The notes under the pieces: generated by a model | What the model saw: only the letters and a program-made list of their open reading frames with translations | The model's database searches: none | What the model was told of the DNA's origin: nothing | Position numbers and translations under genes: made by a program | Assembly: GCA_030432855.1 (NCBI GenBank) | Contig: JAUILM010000049.1 | Coordinates: 1 to 14,706 of the forward strand | DNA from: Bacteroidia bacterium | GTDB lineage: Bacteria > Bacteroidota > Bacteroidia > Chitinophagales > Saprospiraceae | Direction of reading: 5' to 3' | Length of the DNA stretch: 14,706 nucleotides | Shown here: positions 7,403 through 14,706 of the stretch, one piece after another | Layout: every line of letters starts with the position of its first letter | Numbering within the stretch: position 1 is the stretch's first letter

Positions 7403-9346
7403 TCATATCCTATACCGGGCACTAAACATAAACCATCGACCTGGCATCCGCGCTCCCAAAATATTCTGATACTTCGCATCGGCAATATTCAGGACCTTGA
7501 TATCGAGACCAAAGTTTTGATTGAGATTTACTCCAGCACGGACATTCCAAACACTATAGCTGGCCTCCAAATTTGCATTTATGGTTTGCGCCACGCGTTC
7601 ATTTCGCTGTTTGAAAAGACCATCGAGTTGAAAGTCAATAATTCCTGTCTTAAGACCTGCCGATACCGTCACTAAATGTCGGGCATGATTCGCCAGGTAA
7701 ACGGAAATCACATCCTCTTCATTGGATGTATTCAAATAGGTATAACCCGCTATGATATTCAGTTGGCTGCGTTGTCCAAGCTGCTTCCGATAATGCGATT
7801 CCAGCTCGAAGCCGCTGGTATTAACATCTGATATATTCTGTGCGAAAAAATACGTCTCCCCATCCTGGAGATCACCTACATCCCCAATATCCTCCGCGGA
7901 GGTAGGCACATAGTCGATTAGGCGAGATGACTGGCGAAAGAATGCAGTACTACGAAGTGTCCATTGACGAGAAAGAAAAACATCAACTCCCACTTCCTCG
8001 GACCAACTTTGTTCTGCCAACAGATCTGGATTTCCCAGACTTCTACCTGGTGTGAGACTCATGAGATTGTTAGAGACATATCGCTCGGTATAGTCAGCAG
8101 CGCGGATGGATCGACCTGCTGATGCTCTGATAATAACCTGATCGGTAACAAACGAGGCATTGACCTGAGGAGACACTTCAAAGTCATAGTTCTGATCGTA
8201 ATCAGCTCGCAGACTTGCTGATAGATTCCAATGGTCGTCAGGACGAAATACACCCATGGTATAAAGACCAAGGTGAGTATCCTGATGATCACCACGATCA
8301 TTGCTTTCAATACTGCGTTGATCAAACTGTGCTCCCACTTTCAAACTAAAATTTTCCGAAAACACCATCTGATGATTTAGCAATGTGTTCAAGTAGTCCG
8401 TCGTATGAAAATTAGTACTGGGAAAATCGGGGCTAAAAATGAACTCATCCGTACCTCTCTTATAGGAAACCTGAAGATCGGTAATAGAATTAGATCTGAC
8501 TTTGTCCAGTCTCAGGGCATTAAACCAGTTGGTCACATGTTCTCTTGATTTATCAAATGTGCTGGTCGTATAAAAGTATCGGGCATCAAAGTCCCGGTCA
8601 TCATACCCACTTCTAAATTTGAGTCGATATCCATTCGACATTTTATATCCTACACTAAGTCCGGCGGTTTTAACATCAAAATCATTTCTATAGGGACTTA
8701 ATAGGGTACCGTCTATGTTCTCCTCAGGAAAAAGAGCTCCGTCCGATTGTGACAAATTGAATCCGCCACTGATTTCTAGATCACCGGTCGTATGATAGCC
8801 ACTGACATTGCCAAAAATGTGGCTATTGGAGCCCACTCCCACTTCAGTATTCAGGCTTGACTCAGGATTGTTCTCTGAAAAAACCTTCGTAATTATATTG
8901 ATGACACCTCCTACCGCATCCGGTCCATACATGGCAGCAGCAGGTCCTCTTAACACCTCGATACGTTCTATTTCCCCGGGAGCCACCGGAATATTACTAT
9001 TAAAATGAGCGGTGAGAGGATCGTTCATCTTCAGACCATCAATCAACACCAATACCTGGGTAAAGGTCGAACCACGCATAAGGATATCTCCCTGGACGCC
9101 AAAACCTCCACGACTTTGCACTTCAACTCCGGGTAGAAACTGGAGCATTTCGTCAATAGAAGTTGCTGCCATCTGTGACAGTTGCTCTCCCGTGACAACG
9201 GTTACATTCCTTCCCGTTTCATGCGACTTGAGTGGGATCTGCGTAGTGGTGACCTGAATCGTATCGACCTCTTCGACCAATGACTGGGAAAAAATGTGAT
9301 TCGTACACAGGCATATACATCCAACGAATAATATCAAATGTTTCAT
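7403..9346 (-). CDS. BtuB-like TonB-dependent outer membrane receptor
   Basis: Outer-membrane active transporter of the BtuB/siderophore-receptor type, 647 residues from the ATG at 9346. I chose this start because it gives a clean signal peptide (MKHLILFVGCICLC, cleavage near IFSQS at 19-22); an in-frame ATG at 9424 would add 26 non-signal residues ahead of it. Seen in order: a TonB-box-like DTIQVTTTQ (28-36), very like the BtuB box; a plug domain (about 40-155) with SIDEMLQFLPGVEV, LMRGSTFTQVLVLIDGLKMN, IERIEVLRGPAAAMYGPDAV and GGVINIITK; and a barrel running to the C-terminus ARYRI. The last residue is Ile instead of the usual aromatic. There is no SusC-type N-terminal extension and no adjacent SusD. 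Relatives carry cobalamin, iron chelates or other small ligands; next to a glycosidase and a symporter a carbohydrate ligand is possible. It starts 84 bases after the GH65-like gene, probably in the same operon. Confidence 0.92.
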   Translation of the reverse strand: MKHLILFVGCICLCTNHIFSQSLVEEVDTIQVTTTQIPLKSHETGRNVTVVTGEQLSQMAATSIDEMLQFLPGVEVQSRGGFGVQGDILMRGSTFTQVLVLIDGLKMNDPLTAHFNSNIPVAPGEIERIEVLRGPAAAMYGPDAVGGVINIITKVFSENNPESSLNTEVGVGSNSHIFGNVSGYHTTGDLEISGGFNLSQSDGALFPEENIDGTLLSPYRNDFDVKTAGLSVGYKMSNGYRLKFRSGYDDRDFDARYFYTTSTFDKSREHVTNWFNALRLDKVRSNSITDLQVSYKRGTDEFIFSPDFPSTNFHTTDYLNTLLNHQMVFSENFSLKVGAQFDQRSIESNDRGDHQDTHLGLYTMGVFRPDDHWNLSASLRADYDQNYDFEVSPQVNASFVTDQVIIRASAGRSIRAADYTERYVSNNLMSLTPGRSLGNPDLLAEQSWSEEVGVDVFLSRQWTLRSTAFFRQSSRLIDYVPTSAEDIGDVGDLQDGETYFFAQNISDVNTSGFELESHYRKQLGQRSQLNIIAGYTYLNTSNEEDVISVYLANHARHLVTVSAGLKTGIIDFQLDGLFKQRNERVAQTINANLEASYSVWNVRAGVNLNQNFGLDIKVLNIADAKYQNILGARMPGRWFMFSARYRI

Positions 9347-9368
9347 AGCAGTAGTTGTTCTCAGGGCA

Positions 9369-9377
9369 CAAATATTA
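9369..9377 (-). promoter_or_regulatory. Weak -7-like element upstream of BtuB-like receptor
   Basis: Reading the minus strand, TAATATTTG (9377 to 9369) resembles the Bacteroidota -7 element but with three rather than two bases between TA and TTTG. It sits 22 bases before the ATG at 9346, which would give a very short leader. A clear -33 element was not found. It may be chance; the receptor could simply be transcribed from upstream. Confidence 0.2.
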
Positions 9378-9430
9378 ATAAAAGATGTGAAACGAACTGA
9401 GTTACCTCCTGCAACTTGCAACATCCCGAA

Positions 9431-11578
9431 TCAAAGCATCTTCTGCAGACCTTCCCAACGTACATCCCAGGTGCCATCTTGCGGGAAGCCCGGATTGTGC
9501 ATATCCGGTCCATTCTCCCACCCGGCTGCCATCATGGCAACGGCAATTAGGATGGCTCCATTTCCCGGCAGATACAGTTTCAATCGTTGATCCTGATAAT
9601 TGTGTCCATTGACCAGATAGGTGTTCTTTTGGGCGTCCATAAAAAGTGCGTCTATTGCATCCCGGCCACGTCCCAGTCTGGCTGCAGTCATAGCCATCAT
9701 CGGATAGTCCCAGCCCCAGGTAGTCTGCCAGTTCCATCTTTTCAGGACCTCGGTAAAGGTCTGATCCATGATATCCTCATTGACAAGTGGTGTCTTAGGT
9801 AGCATGCCCAGGGCTCCCAGGACGATTGGGTGATCCCGGCGATTGTCATCATCTGTATAGGCTTCCGTCGCTCGTGCCGCTGGCAGATACAAACCCTCTG
9901 AAAAAGGCAATGCGGCGAGGTTATCCAGAACACGCTGTATTCCTGTGTCCCGAGGCATGCTCATGCGTTCTCTCCATAGCTGCGATGTCTCCAGGCCAAA
10001 CCACCAATATGCCAACTCAAATGGTGGGTCATCGGTCTCCGTGGCGTGAAAGATTTCCTGAGCTGGTATGATCGGATGACAAAGATGATATTTACCATCG
10101 GTGCTGTCAAAGGCAGCAAAAGAAGCCATGAAAGCAGCCGTCTCCATTACTATATCCTGATATTTCAAAAGTGTTTCCCTGGTTGGATTTTGCCGGTACA
10201 TGAGCTCGGCAAAATAAATGGGATGAGGCTGTTGCCAGATAAGAAATTCACCCACTCCGGAGGGACTGCTTCGACCATCCGTAGCGGTCATTTTGGGCCA
10301 TCTTACTCCTTCAAAACCCTGCCAGGCTGCCGCAGCTTTTGCCCGAGGTAAGATATCATCATACCACGGTAAGCTCTTTTCCAATAGTTCAGGATGTCCC
10401 CACATGGGAAAATGTACACCATGCCACCAATGCATTTCCAAATGAAATTTGCCGTACCAACTATTACTGGTTAAACCGGTCTCCTGAGGGGGCAGCGATC
10501 CGGCACATTGTATACGGGTCAGATATTGCGAAAGAATGACACGTCGCTCCAATTCGATAGCCCTGGGATCGGTGCACTGACTAAAATCCATGATGCCACC
10601 GTCGCTCCAGTAGCGAGCCCATGCATTGACGGATGCCTTTTCAACCGCTGCAAATTCGTCCTCGATCGGTTCATTTTCCTGTCCAAACCACATGCTGCCC
10701 TCCACGACATCGCCTGACATAGAGTCCAACACAAAGAGGTGGTCAGTCTCTGACTTCCAGCTTCCCTGGTTAGTGGTTGTCTGTACGTAATATGTTGTAG
10801 AATCGAGAATGCGTTCGATACGGACGTTTCCATCACCAGAAGCGATTAACCTGCTTTCATGCTGGTCCGGTGTATCAAAATCATAGGATGGGCATACATG
10901 ACAGGTAGCTCCATTGGGAAATCGCATGCTAAGTTGCAGCCGACGCTGACCTACCAGAGGCGATTCGATCTTAAATCCGACCATATCTTTATCTGGATGC
11001 GCCACCAGCTGGACCCTAACCGGCTGATCATCTACTCTATATGTACTTACTATGCGCCCTTCCCAAAGATCCAGGGTTTGCTCTATATCCTTCAGATCAT
11101 TTATTTCGGCCCGGCTACCATCTTGTCTCAGAAGTATGAGCCCCAGCATGCCCAGATGCAATCTATGTGGGTTACTGCGAAGCCAGTTGGTGGCTTCCCC
11201 TTTGTACCCATCCCGATGCTGAATAGCATAAGGTATCTGTCGGTCATTACAGGATTCATACAGGACCGCTACATCCTCAGTCTGATAGTTTTTTTCAGGT
11301 GGAAATGCGTGCCATCCCCATTGTGATTGTGTCCCCAGTGCTATCCCATCTTCGTAGACCTCCGGAAAAGATTGAAGTCCGGAAACATCTACGGTCATTG
11401 TAAATTCGCCATTTCCTACCGAAAGTGCCCCAAATGTATCTACGGCATTCAACTGCACGTTATTTCGAGAAACTACTTCTTGTCGGTTGATTCTATTTTC
11501 ATCTCCACCGTCACCCGAGCCACATGCCAGAGAGAAAATGCATAGAACGCCGGCGACAAAGCCACACAAATGTTTCAT
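9431..11578 (-). CDS. Lipoprotein with GH65-like (alpha/alpha)6 glycosidase fold
   Basis: Probable cell-envelope glycoside hydrolase, 715 residues. The N-terminus is a lipoprotein signal with lipobox SLAC (lipidated C19) and a Gly/Asp-rich tether. Residues about 40-310 look like a beta-sandwich domain (with LSVGNGEFTMTVDVSGLQS), followed by a helical catalytic domain (about 335-700). Within it, FHLEMHWWHGVHFPMWGHPE (378-397) matches in position the GH65 motif around FWDTE; WQGFEGVRWPKMTATDG (419-435) matches the GH65 GYxGAxFPW region; and IIPAQEIFH (503-511) sits where GH65 has GPDEYH, making E508 a candidate general acid. These alignments are by eye. GH65 includes trehalose, maltose and kojibiose phosphorylases and hydrolases, so an alpha-glucoside is the default substrate, but the altered motifs leave this open. 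Phosphorylase versus hydrolase is not resolved; export favours a hydrolase. Its stop is 84 bases before the receptor start; same operon likely. No Shine-Dalgarno. Confidence 0.75.
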   Translation of the reverse strand: MKHLCGFVAGVLCIFSLACGSGDGGDENRINRQEVVSRNNVQLNAVDTFGALSVGNGEFTMTVDVSGLQSFPEVYEDGIALGTQSQWGWHAFPPEKNYQTEDVAVLYESCNDRQIPYAIQHRDGYKGEATNWLRSNPHRLHLGMLGLILLRQDGSRAEINDLKDIEQTLDLWEGRIVSTYRVDDQPVRVQLVAHPDKDMVGFKIESPLVGQRRLQLSMRFPNGATCHVCPSYDFDTPDQHESRLIASGDGNVRIERILDSTTYYVQTTTNQGSWKSETDHLFVLDSMSGDVVEGSMWFGQENEPIEDEFAAVEKASVNAWARYWSDGGIMDFSQCTDPRAIELERRVILSQYLTRIQCAGSLPPQETGLTSNSWYGKFHLEMHWWHGVHFPMWGHPELLEKSLPWYDDILPRAKAAAAWQGFEGVRWPKMTATDGRSSPSGVGEFLIWQQPHPIYFAELMYRQNPTRETLLKYQDIVMETAAFMASFAAFDSTDGKYHLCHPIIPAQEIFHATETDDPPFELAYWWFGLETSQLWRERMSMPRDTGIQRVLDNLAALPFSEGLYLPAARATEAYTDDDNRRDHPIVLGALGMLPKTPLVNEDIMDQTFTEVLKRWNWQTTWGWDYPMMAMTAARLGRGRDAIDALFMDAQKNTYLVNGHNYQDQRLKLYLPGNGAILIAVAMMAAGWENGPDMHNPGFPQDGTWDVRWEGLQKML

Positions 11579-11612
11579 AGTTAGTATATGGTGTTTCAGT
11601 TAGCTAGTGTTG

Positions 11613-11621
11613 CAAATACTA
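11613..11621 (-). promoter_or_regulatory. Candidate -7-like element for the GH65-like operon
   Basis: TAGTATTTG on the minus strand, 34 bases before the ATG at 11578. As at 9369-9377, the spacing inside the element is one base longer than the TAnnTTTG consensus, and no good -33 element is seen. Position fits a promoter; sequence support is weak. Confidence 0.25.
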
Positions 11622-11659
11622 AATTGGCACACGCCAGGATTCGTCCTTTTGCATGTTTA

Positions 11660-11672
11660 TGTAATAATTACA
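11660..11672. repeat. Perfect 13-bp palindrome TGTAAT-A-ATTACA, candidate operator
   Basis: TGTAAT (11660-11665) and ATTACA (11667-11672) are perfect inverted half-sites around a single A. The dyad lies 82 bases upstream of the GH65-like start and about 38 bases upstream of its -7-like element, a position suited to an activator site. The half-site word TGTAAT also occurs twice in the direct repeat at 3191-3209. Confidence 0.45.
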
Positions 11673-11744
11673 ACACTGGACTGTTCAAGATACGATTTTG
11701 AATGGGGTGATAAGTCTGCATGGTTGTAAGAAATCTATCTGGAC

Positions 11745-12362
11745 TTATTTCGTGAGCATGTCAATAATTTTATGGAGTGCATCTGCTCGATTGTTCACCT
11801 CGAGCTTATTCAGCATGTTTCTCATGTGAAATTTCACTGTATTTACAGAAATGAAGTGTTTTTCAGCAATTTGATTATTGGTTAACCCTTTGGTGATATC
11901 CAGGAGCAGTTCATACTCCTTGGAAGTCAGGGGTGAAGTAGACATTGCATCGATTTTATCTTTGGATAGGGCAAGAGATTCTAACTCAACAGAGTGCTTG
12001 TACAACGCCATCTCTATGGCAGACAAGAGATCGCGCTCATTGAAAGGTTTGACGATATATCCATAGGGCAGTGTCTTCTTGGCACGTTCTAAAGTACTTC
12101 TATCCGATAGAGAGGTGAGAAAAACGAAGGGAACTCTCTTGTTTTTTCTGACGATCTCTGCGATTTCAATACCATCCCTTGGTCCCTTTATCCGTATGTC
12201 ACAAAGTACGAGATCCGGTGTATGAAAGCTTAAATAGTCTACCGCCTTCTCACTATGATGCTTTATAGCCGCTACATCATATCCCAACTTTTGGATCTTA
12301 CTGGCAATATCCTGGGCAATAATTACCTCATCCTCAATGATTAAGATTGAGACATTTGACAT
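11745..12362 (-). CDS. Response regulator: receiver domain plus LuxR-type HTH
   Basis: Cytoplasmic two-component response regulator of the NarL/FixJ type, 205 residues. The receiver domain (about 4-121) has the acidic pair E10-D11, phospho-acceptor D55 in LCDIRIKG, T83 in FLTS and K105 in YIVKPF, so all residues needed for phosphorylation are present. A linker leads to a LuxR-family HTH (about 145-197) with LTSKEYELLLDITKGLTNNQ and SVNTVKFHMRNMLNKL. The ATG at 12362 is preceded by AGGA (12372-12369) six bases away, the only convincing Shine-Dalgarno in the window. No histidine kinase gene lies in view, so its partner is elsewhere. An intrinsic terminator just upstream separates it from the GH106 gene. 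Neighbouring glycan genes are plausible targets, but this is inference. Confidence 0.95.
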   Translation of the reverse strand: MSNVSILIIEDEVIIAQDIASKIQKLGYDVAAIKHHSEKAVDYLSFHTPDLVLCDIRIKGPRDGIEIAEIVRKNKRVPFVFLTSLSDRSTLERAKKTLPYGYIVKPFNERDLLSAIEMALYKHSVELESLALSKDKIDAMSTSPLTSKEYELLLDITKGLTNNQIAEKHFISVNTVKFHMRNMLNKLEVNNRADALHKIIDMLTK

Positions 12363-12368
12363 ACGAAA

Positions 12369-12372
12369 TCCT
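12369..12372 (-). promoter_or_regulatory. Shine-Dalgarno AGGA for the response regulator
   Basis: AGGA on the minus strand, six bases before the ATG at 12362. It supports that start and is notable because the other genes here lack such a site, as is common in Bacteroidota. Confidence 0.5.
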
Positions 12373-12404
12373 GGTTGATGTGCTTAAAATACTACCTAAG
12401 GAGT

Positions 12405-12426
12405 AAAAAATCACCCAAAAGGGTGA
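12405..12426 (-). terminator. Intrinsic terminator downstream of the GH106 gene
   Basis: On the minus strand, TCACCC (12426-12421), a TTTT loop and GGGTGA (12416-12411) form a perfect 6-bp stem, immediately followed by six T (12410-12405). This is the classic layout and should end the GH106 transcript before the response regulator. Read on the plus strand the stem is followed by CAAATTTT, a poorer terminator. Confidence 0.75.
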
Positions 12427-12540
12427 CAAATTTTAATGACTGATGTTCTAAATTTATGGTATCAAAATGAGAGATCTACAAGAGGATCCATAACGCCCAT
12501 CCAACTTACAACAAATAATACAACACAAAATTTGAATATA

Positions 12541-12580
12541 GGGCTCTCAGGGTTTTGTACCCACATGATTCTGAGAGCTC
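12541..12580. repeat. Inverted repeat at the 3' end of the GH106 gene
   Basis: GGGCTCTCAG (12541-12550) and CTGAGAGCTC (12571-12580) pair over 9 of 10 positions, with a 20-base loop; the right arm overlaps the GH106 stop codon. No T-run follows on the minus strand. It could be a 3'-end stabilising hairpin ahead of the terminator at 12405-12426. The remaining bases 12427-12540 hold no gene that I can support. Confidence 0.45.
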
Positions 12581-14706
12581 AATCCTCCCTGATCAACCTG
12601 ACAGGCCCTTCCAAACCTGAAGTTCTTACATCCCAATGCCTGGCCGTAAATAAGCCATCGGGTCCCCGGTTTTCGGCCCGTCTCGAAGGGAAATTAACAT
12701 TGTAAAATCTTTTCCAGAAAACCTGCTCCAAATCCATCTTTCGTATTCTGTTAGTCATCAGATTTGACACTTCGATTCTCAAATCGTTTTCACTTCGAAG
12801 GAACCGGCGGGGTATACGTAACACACCCGAAGGTCCAAAGACTGGTCCTATCAAGCTATCATTAATAAAGACTTTCGCAGCAGTACCGAAATGACCAATA
12901 TCAATCGAATATGCAGATGAAGTCGGATCCAACGTAAATGTCGTTTTATAGATACCTGTTCCGGAATACTGCTGGTACCTATCATCCTGAATATTTGTCC
13001 ATGGTAATAACGTATCAGTATTCAATTTAGGTGGTAATTCAGGTCCTCCACCCTCGAAAGTAATAGTCCAGGGGCCCTCGATTTGATCTCCATCCACATT
13101 TGCGTTGGAGTAAGACCATGGAGCGGCAGCCCTTCCCTCCCGAAGGATTAGACTTGCTCCTTTCCTCAATTGTATTCGAACCTCTAACCTGGATCCAACT
13201 TTTCGCGAAGCGGCCGTTCCGATTCTGCCAGTCAATGGATCAAAAAAGGTAACATTTTCCATTTCTTTCCCCAAGGTTATCCACGCATCGACATCATTAG
13301 CAAAGCCATTCGAAATAAAATATATTGAAGTATCGTGCAGTGTTCTCCTATGAAATTGTAATCCAAAGGATGTCAGCACTTCCTGGTCGAGTTGCAACTT
13401 CCTAAGCGTTGGCTCCAGCGATGAGGTAATAATTATTTTTCCCCGGCCAATGGTACTTTCCATGTACCCGTCTTCCACCTTTTCATTGATGTGCTCGTAT
13501 GATTTTTTGAGTTTCTCCTCGTGGTCTTCCCAATTATAAAAACCGGCAGTAAATCGGGGTAAATGTCCTTCTACAATGATAGTAGCCCCTGATTCTGCCA
13601 ACACAAAAATATGCTGCCAGGTACTAAATGGAATAAATTCACATTGAGGAACAATTAGAGTTTTATATTCCTTATCCTGACTTTCCAAATGAATATCCCG
13701 GTGATGAATAGTCTGAAGGAGATCATCAGAAACAATATCATAGCCATAACCCAAACTATCCAGTGCATTGGCCACTTTATTAAAACTGGCCGGATTCTCA
13801 TCCACCCCACCGTCAAAGTGCTGAATAGTAGCATTTCCCTTTTCCGCATATTGATCATAAATCGGAAAATATAAAAGGATGCCATTGTCAGCTTGCCCCT
13901 TCTGAAGAAAAGATTGTACACGTTCTATATACTTATTGAATTCAGGAAACACATTCCAAAGGGGATTTCTGTCATTAGCATGTATTGCCGCATAAAACAA
14001 CCTGCCGGGCCAGTCCATTTCGTCAGGACTATAGCATGTACCATGATAAACAATATGATTCACTCCACCGGAAAAATATCGGTCTACATTTTCCTTAAGT
14101 TTTTGAAAGTCCATTAAAAAATGCTCATCAAGCCAGGTTGCGGCTTCTGCGGAAACCAGCTTTTTACCGGTAAGGTGTGCTGCAGAAGATGCAAATTTAA
14201 TACGTAATAATTCAGTCCCTTCCGTTTCGGGAATATCGCTTGCTGCATATAAATCTAAAATATTGGCAGGTGATCCATGGGCCTGATTGCGGCTGATCGC
14301 GCCCTGTTGGTGGGCCCAGTCAGTCCACGTTTCGGTAAATTCACTTAATAGTAAATCGGAAAGCGTTTGCCTAAAATCAGACCGAATTCTGTCGGCCAAA
14401 TCAGGAGGGTTATTATTTTCAAAAATGTTCCAATATTCCCGAATATCATATCCTCTCAGAGATTCAAAAGATTCAAAAAAATCAGGTGTCCAATCGGATT
14501 GTCCCCGGGCATCATCGACTTCATAGCTATCATTGAAAAATGCCCGAAGACCTGATATATCAAGACTCCCAAACGCATCTTCAATATGATCCAAATAAGC
14601 CTGGGTAGCCTCTTTCGAAAAATGATCAATGACCAGACCTTCTCCACCTGGAGCAGCCCTTTCCACCATTTTGCCGTGCTGCCCCTGGTATATCGTGTAT
14701 AGCGTC
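12579..14706 (-). CDS. GH106-like alpha-L-rhamnosidase, N-terminus cut by window edge
   Basis: Probable exported glycoside hydrolase of family GH106, which removes terminal alpha-L-rhamnose. 708 residues are visible; the frame stays open to the right edge (reading TLYTIYQGQHGK before the first in-window ATG at 14669), so the true start and signal peptide are outside. Family landmarks in order, numbered from that ATG: VERAAPGGEGLVIDHFSKEA (2-21), FNDSYEVDD (45-53), RNQAHGSPANILDLYAASD (127-145), IKFASSAAHLTGKKLVSAEA (157-176), GGVNHIVYHGTCYSP (201-215) and ILLYFPIYD (264-272). The C-terminal part (about 570-696) is a beta-sandwich with AKVFINDSLIGPVFGPSG and a terminal GLEGPVRL. Known GH106 enzymes are about 1000-1100 residues, so roughly a third is missing. 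I do not assign catalytic glutamates. A terminator at 12405-12426 ends its transcript. Upstream genes are not visible. Confidence 0.88.
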   Translation of the reverse strand, partial: TLYTIYQGQHGKMVERAAPGGEGLVIDHFSKEATQAYLDHIEDAFGSLDISGLRAFFNDSYEVDDARGQSDWTPDFFESFESLRGYDIREYWNIFENNNPPDLADRIRSDFRQTLSDLLLSEFTETWTDWAHQQGAISRNQAHGSPANILDLYAASDIPETEGTELLRIKFASSAAHLTGKKLVSAEAATWLDEHFLMDFQKLKENVDRYFSGGVNHIVYHGTCYSPDEMDWPGRLFYAAIHANDRNPLWNVFPEFNKYIERVQSFLQKGQADNGILLYFPIYDQYAEKGNATIQHFDGGVDENPASFNKVANALDSLGYGYDIVSDDLLQTIHHRDIHLESQDKEYKTLIVPQCEFIPFSTWQHIFVLAESGATIIVEGHLPRFTAGFYNWEDHEEKLKKSYEHINEKVEDGYMESTIGRGKIIITSSLEPTLRKLQLDQEVLTSFGLQFHRRTLHDTSIYFISNGFANDVDAWITLGKEMENVTFFDPLTGRIGTAASRKVGSRLEVRIQLRKGASLILREGRAAAPWSYSNANVDGDQIEGPWTITFEGGGPELPPKLNTDTLLPWTNIQDDRYQQYSGTGIYKTTFTLDPTSSAYSIDIGHFGTAAKVFINDSLIGPVFGPSGVLRIPRRFLRSENDLRIEVSNLMTNRIRKMDLEQVFWKRFYNVNFPSRRAENRGPDGLFTARHWDVRTSGLEGPVRLIRED

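Larger units (their letters stand above)
11579..11744. promoter_or_regulatory. Intergenic region upstream of the GH65-like operon
   Basis: 166 bases between the response regulator stop and the GH65-like start. It contains a -7-like TAGTATTTG on the minus strand (11621 to 11613), two adjacent 4-bp mini-hairpins (TGGC/GCCA at 11625-11636 and AGGA/TCCT with a TTCG loop at 11636-11647), and a palindrome at 11660-11672. No T-tracted terminator follows the response regulator, so partial read-through is possible. Confidence 0.45.

Noticed and set aside
7401..7403. ATG overlapping the receptor stop (TGATG), resembling a coupled start
   Set aside because: The frame reads only two codons before a stop, so it encodes nothing.
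9347..9424. Longer start for the BtuB-like receptor (ATG at 9424)
   Set aside because: It would put 26 non-signal residues before an excellent signal peptide that begins at the ATG at 9346.
9402..9737. 111-codon minus-strand open frame overlapping the GH65-like gene end
   Set aside because: It is an alternative frame of a confidently coding region, with no recognisable domain.
11625..11650. Two adjacent mini-hairpins followed by TTTT on the plus strand, resembling a terminator
   Set aside because: Stems are only 4 bp and no plus-strand gene lies upstream to be terminated.
14667..14669. ATG at 14669 as the true start of the GH106 gene
   Set aside because: The frame is open to the window edge, and the residues at and just after this ATG belong to a conserved internal GH106 segment, so the gene is 5'-truncated by the window.

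Overview
The window reads as a chromosomal carbohydrate-utilisation region of a Bacteroidota bacterium. The evidence is a SusC-type TonB-dependent transporter with the family's N-terminal carboxypeptidase-like domain, LuxR-type regulators of the form seen in this phylum, starts that mostly lack a Shine-Dalgarno sequence, and glycosidases of types common in its polysaccharide-utilisation loci. A marine or soil lineage such as Saprospiria or Cytophagia is a guess from overall style only. No RNA gene, mobile element or CRISPR array was found.

Layout, left to right. (1) 1-2956, minus strand: a SusC-family transporter whose last few residues lie outside the window. A SusD partner would be expected further left. 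(2) 2957-3318: an AT-rich divergent intergenic region with a 9-bp palindrome and an 11-bp-periodic direct repeat. (3) 3319-5025, plus strand: a sodium:solute symporter (SSS family). (4) 5042-6610, minus strand: a second, paralogous SSS symporter placed tail to tail with the first, 16 bases apart, with inverted repeats across both stop codons. (5) 6610-7302, minus strand: a small membrane-anchored coiled-coil LuxR-type regulator whose stop overlaps the symporter start (TGATG). (6) 7403-9346, minus strand: a BtuB-like TonB-dependent receptor. (7) 9431-11578, minus strand: a lipoprotein with a GH65-like six-hairpin glycosidase fold. (8) 11745-12362, minus strand: a response regulator (receiver plus LuxR HTH) with no kinase in view. 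(9) 12405-12426: a clear intrinsic terminator on the minus strand. (10) 12579-14706, minus strand: a GH106-like alpha-L-rhamnosidase whose N-terminus lies beyond the right edge.

How it may work together (inference): the GH106 enzyme would release rhamnose from a glycan or glycoside. The surface or periplasmic GH65-like lipoprotein would cleave a second linkage. The two TonB-dependent receptors would bring oligosaccharide (SusC) and perhaps another ligand (BtuB-like) across the outer membrane. The two SSS symporters would take the released monosaccharides across the inner membrane. Genes 9431-11578, 7403-9346, 6610-7302 and 5042-6610 lie head to tail and may form one operon. The most unusual element is the 230-residue regulator: it has a membrane segment, a coiled coil and a DNA-binding domain but almost no sensor, and it is coupled to a transporter, which suggests the transporter itself could be the sensor.
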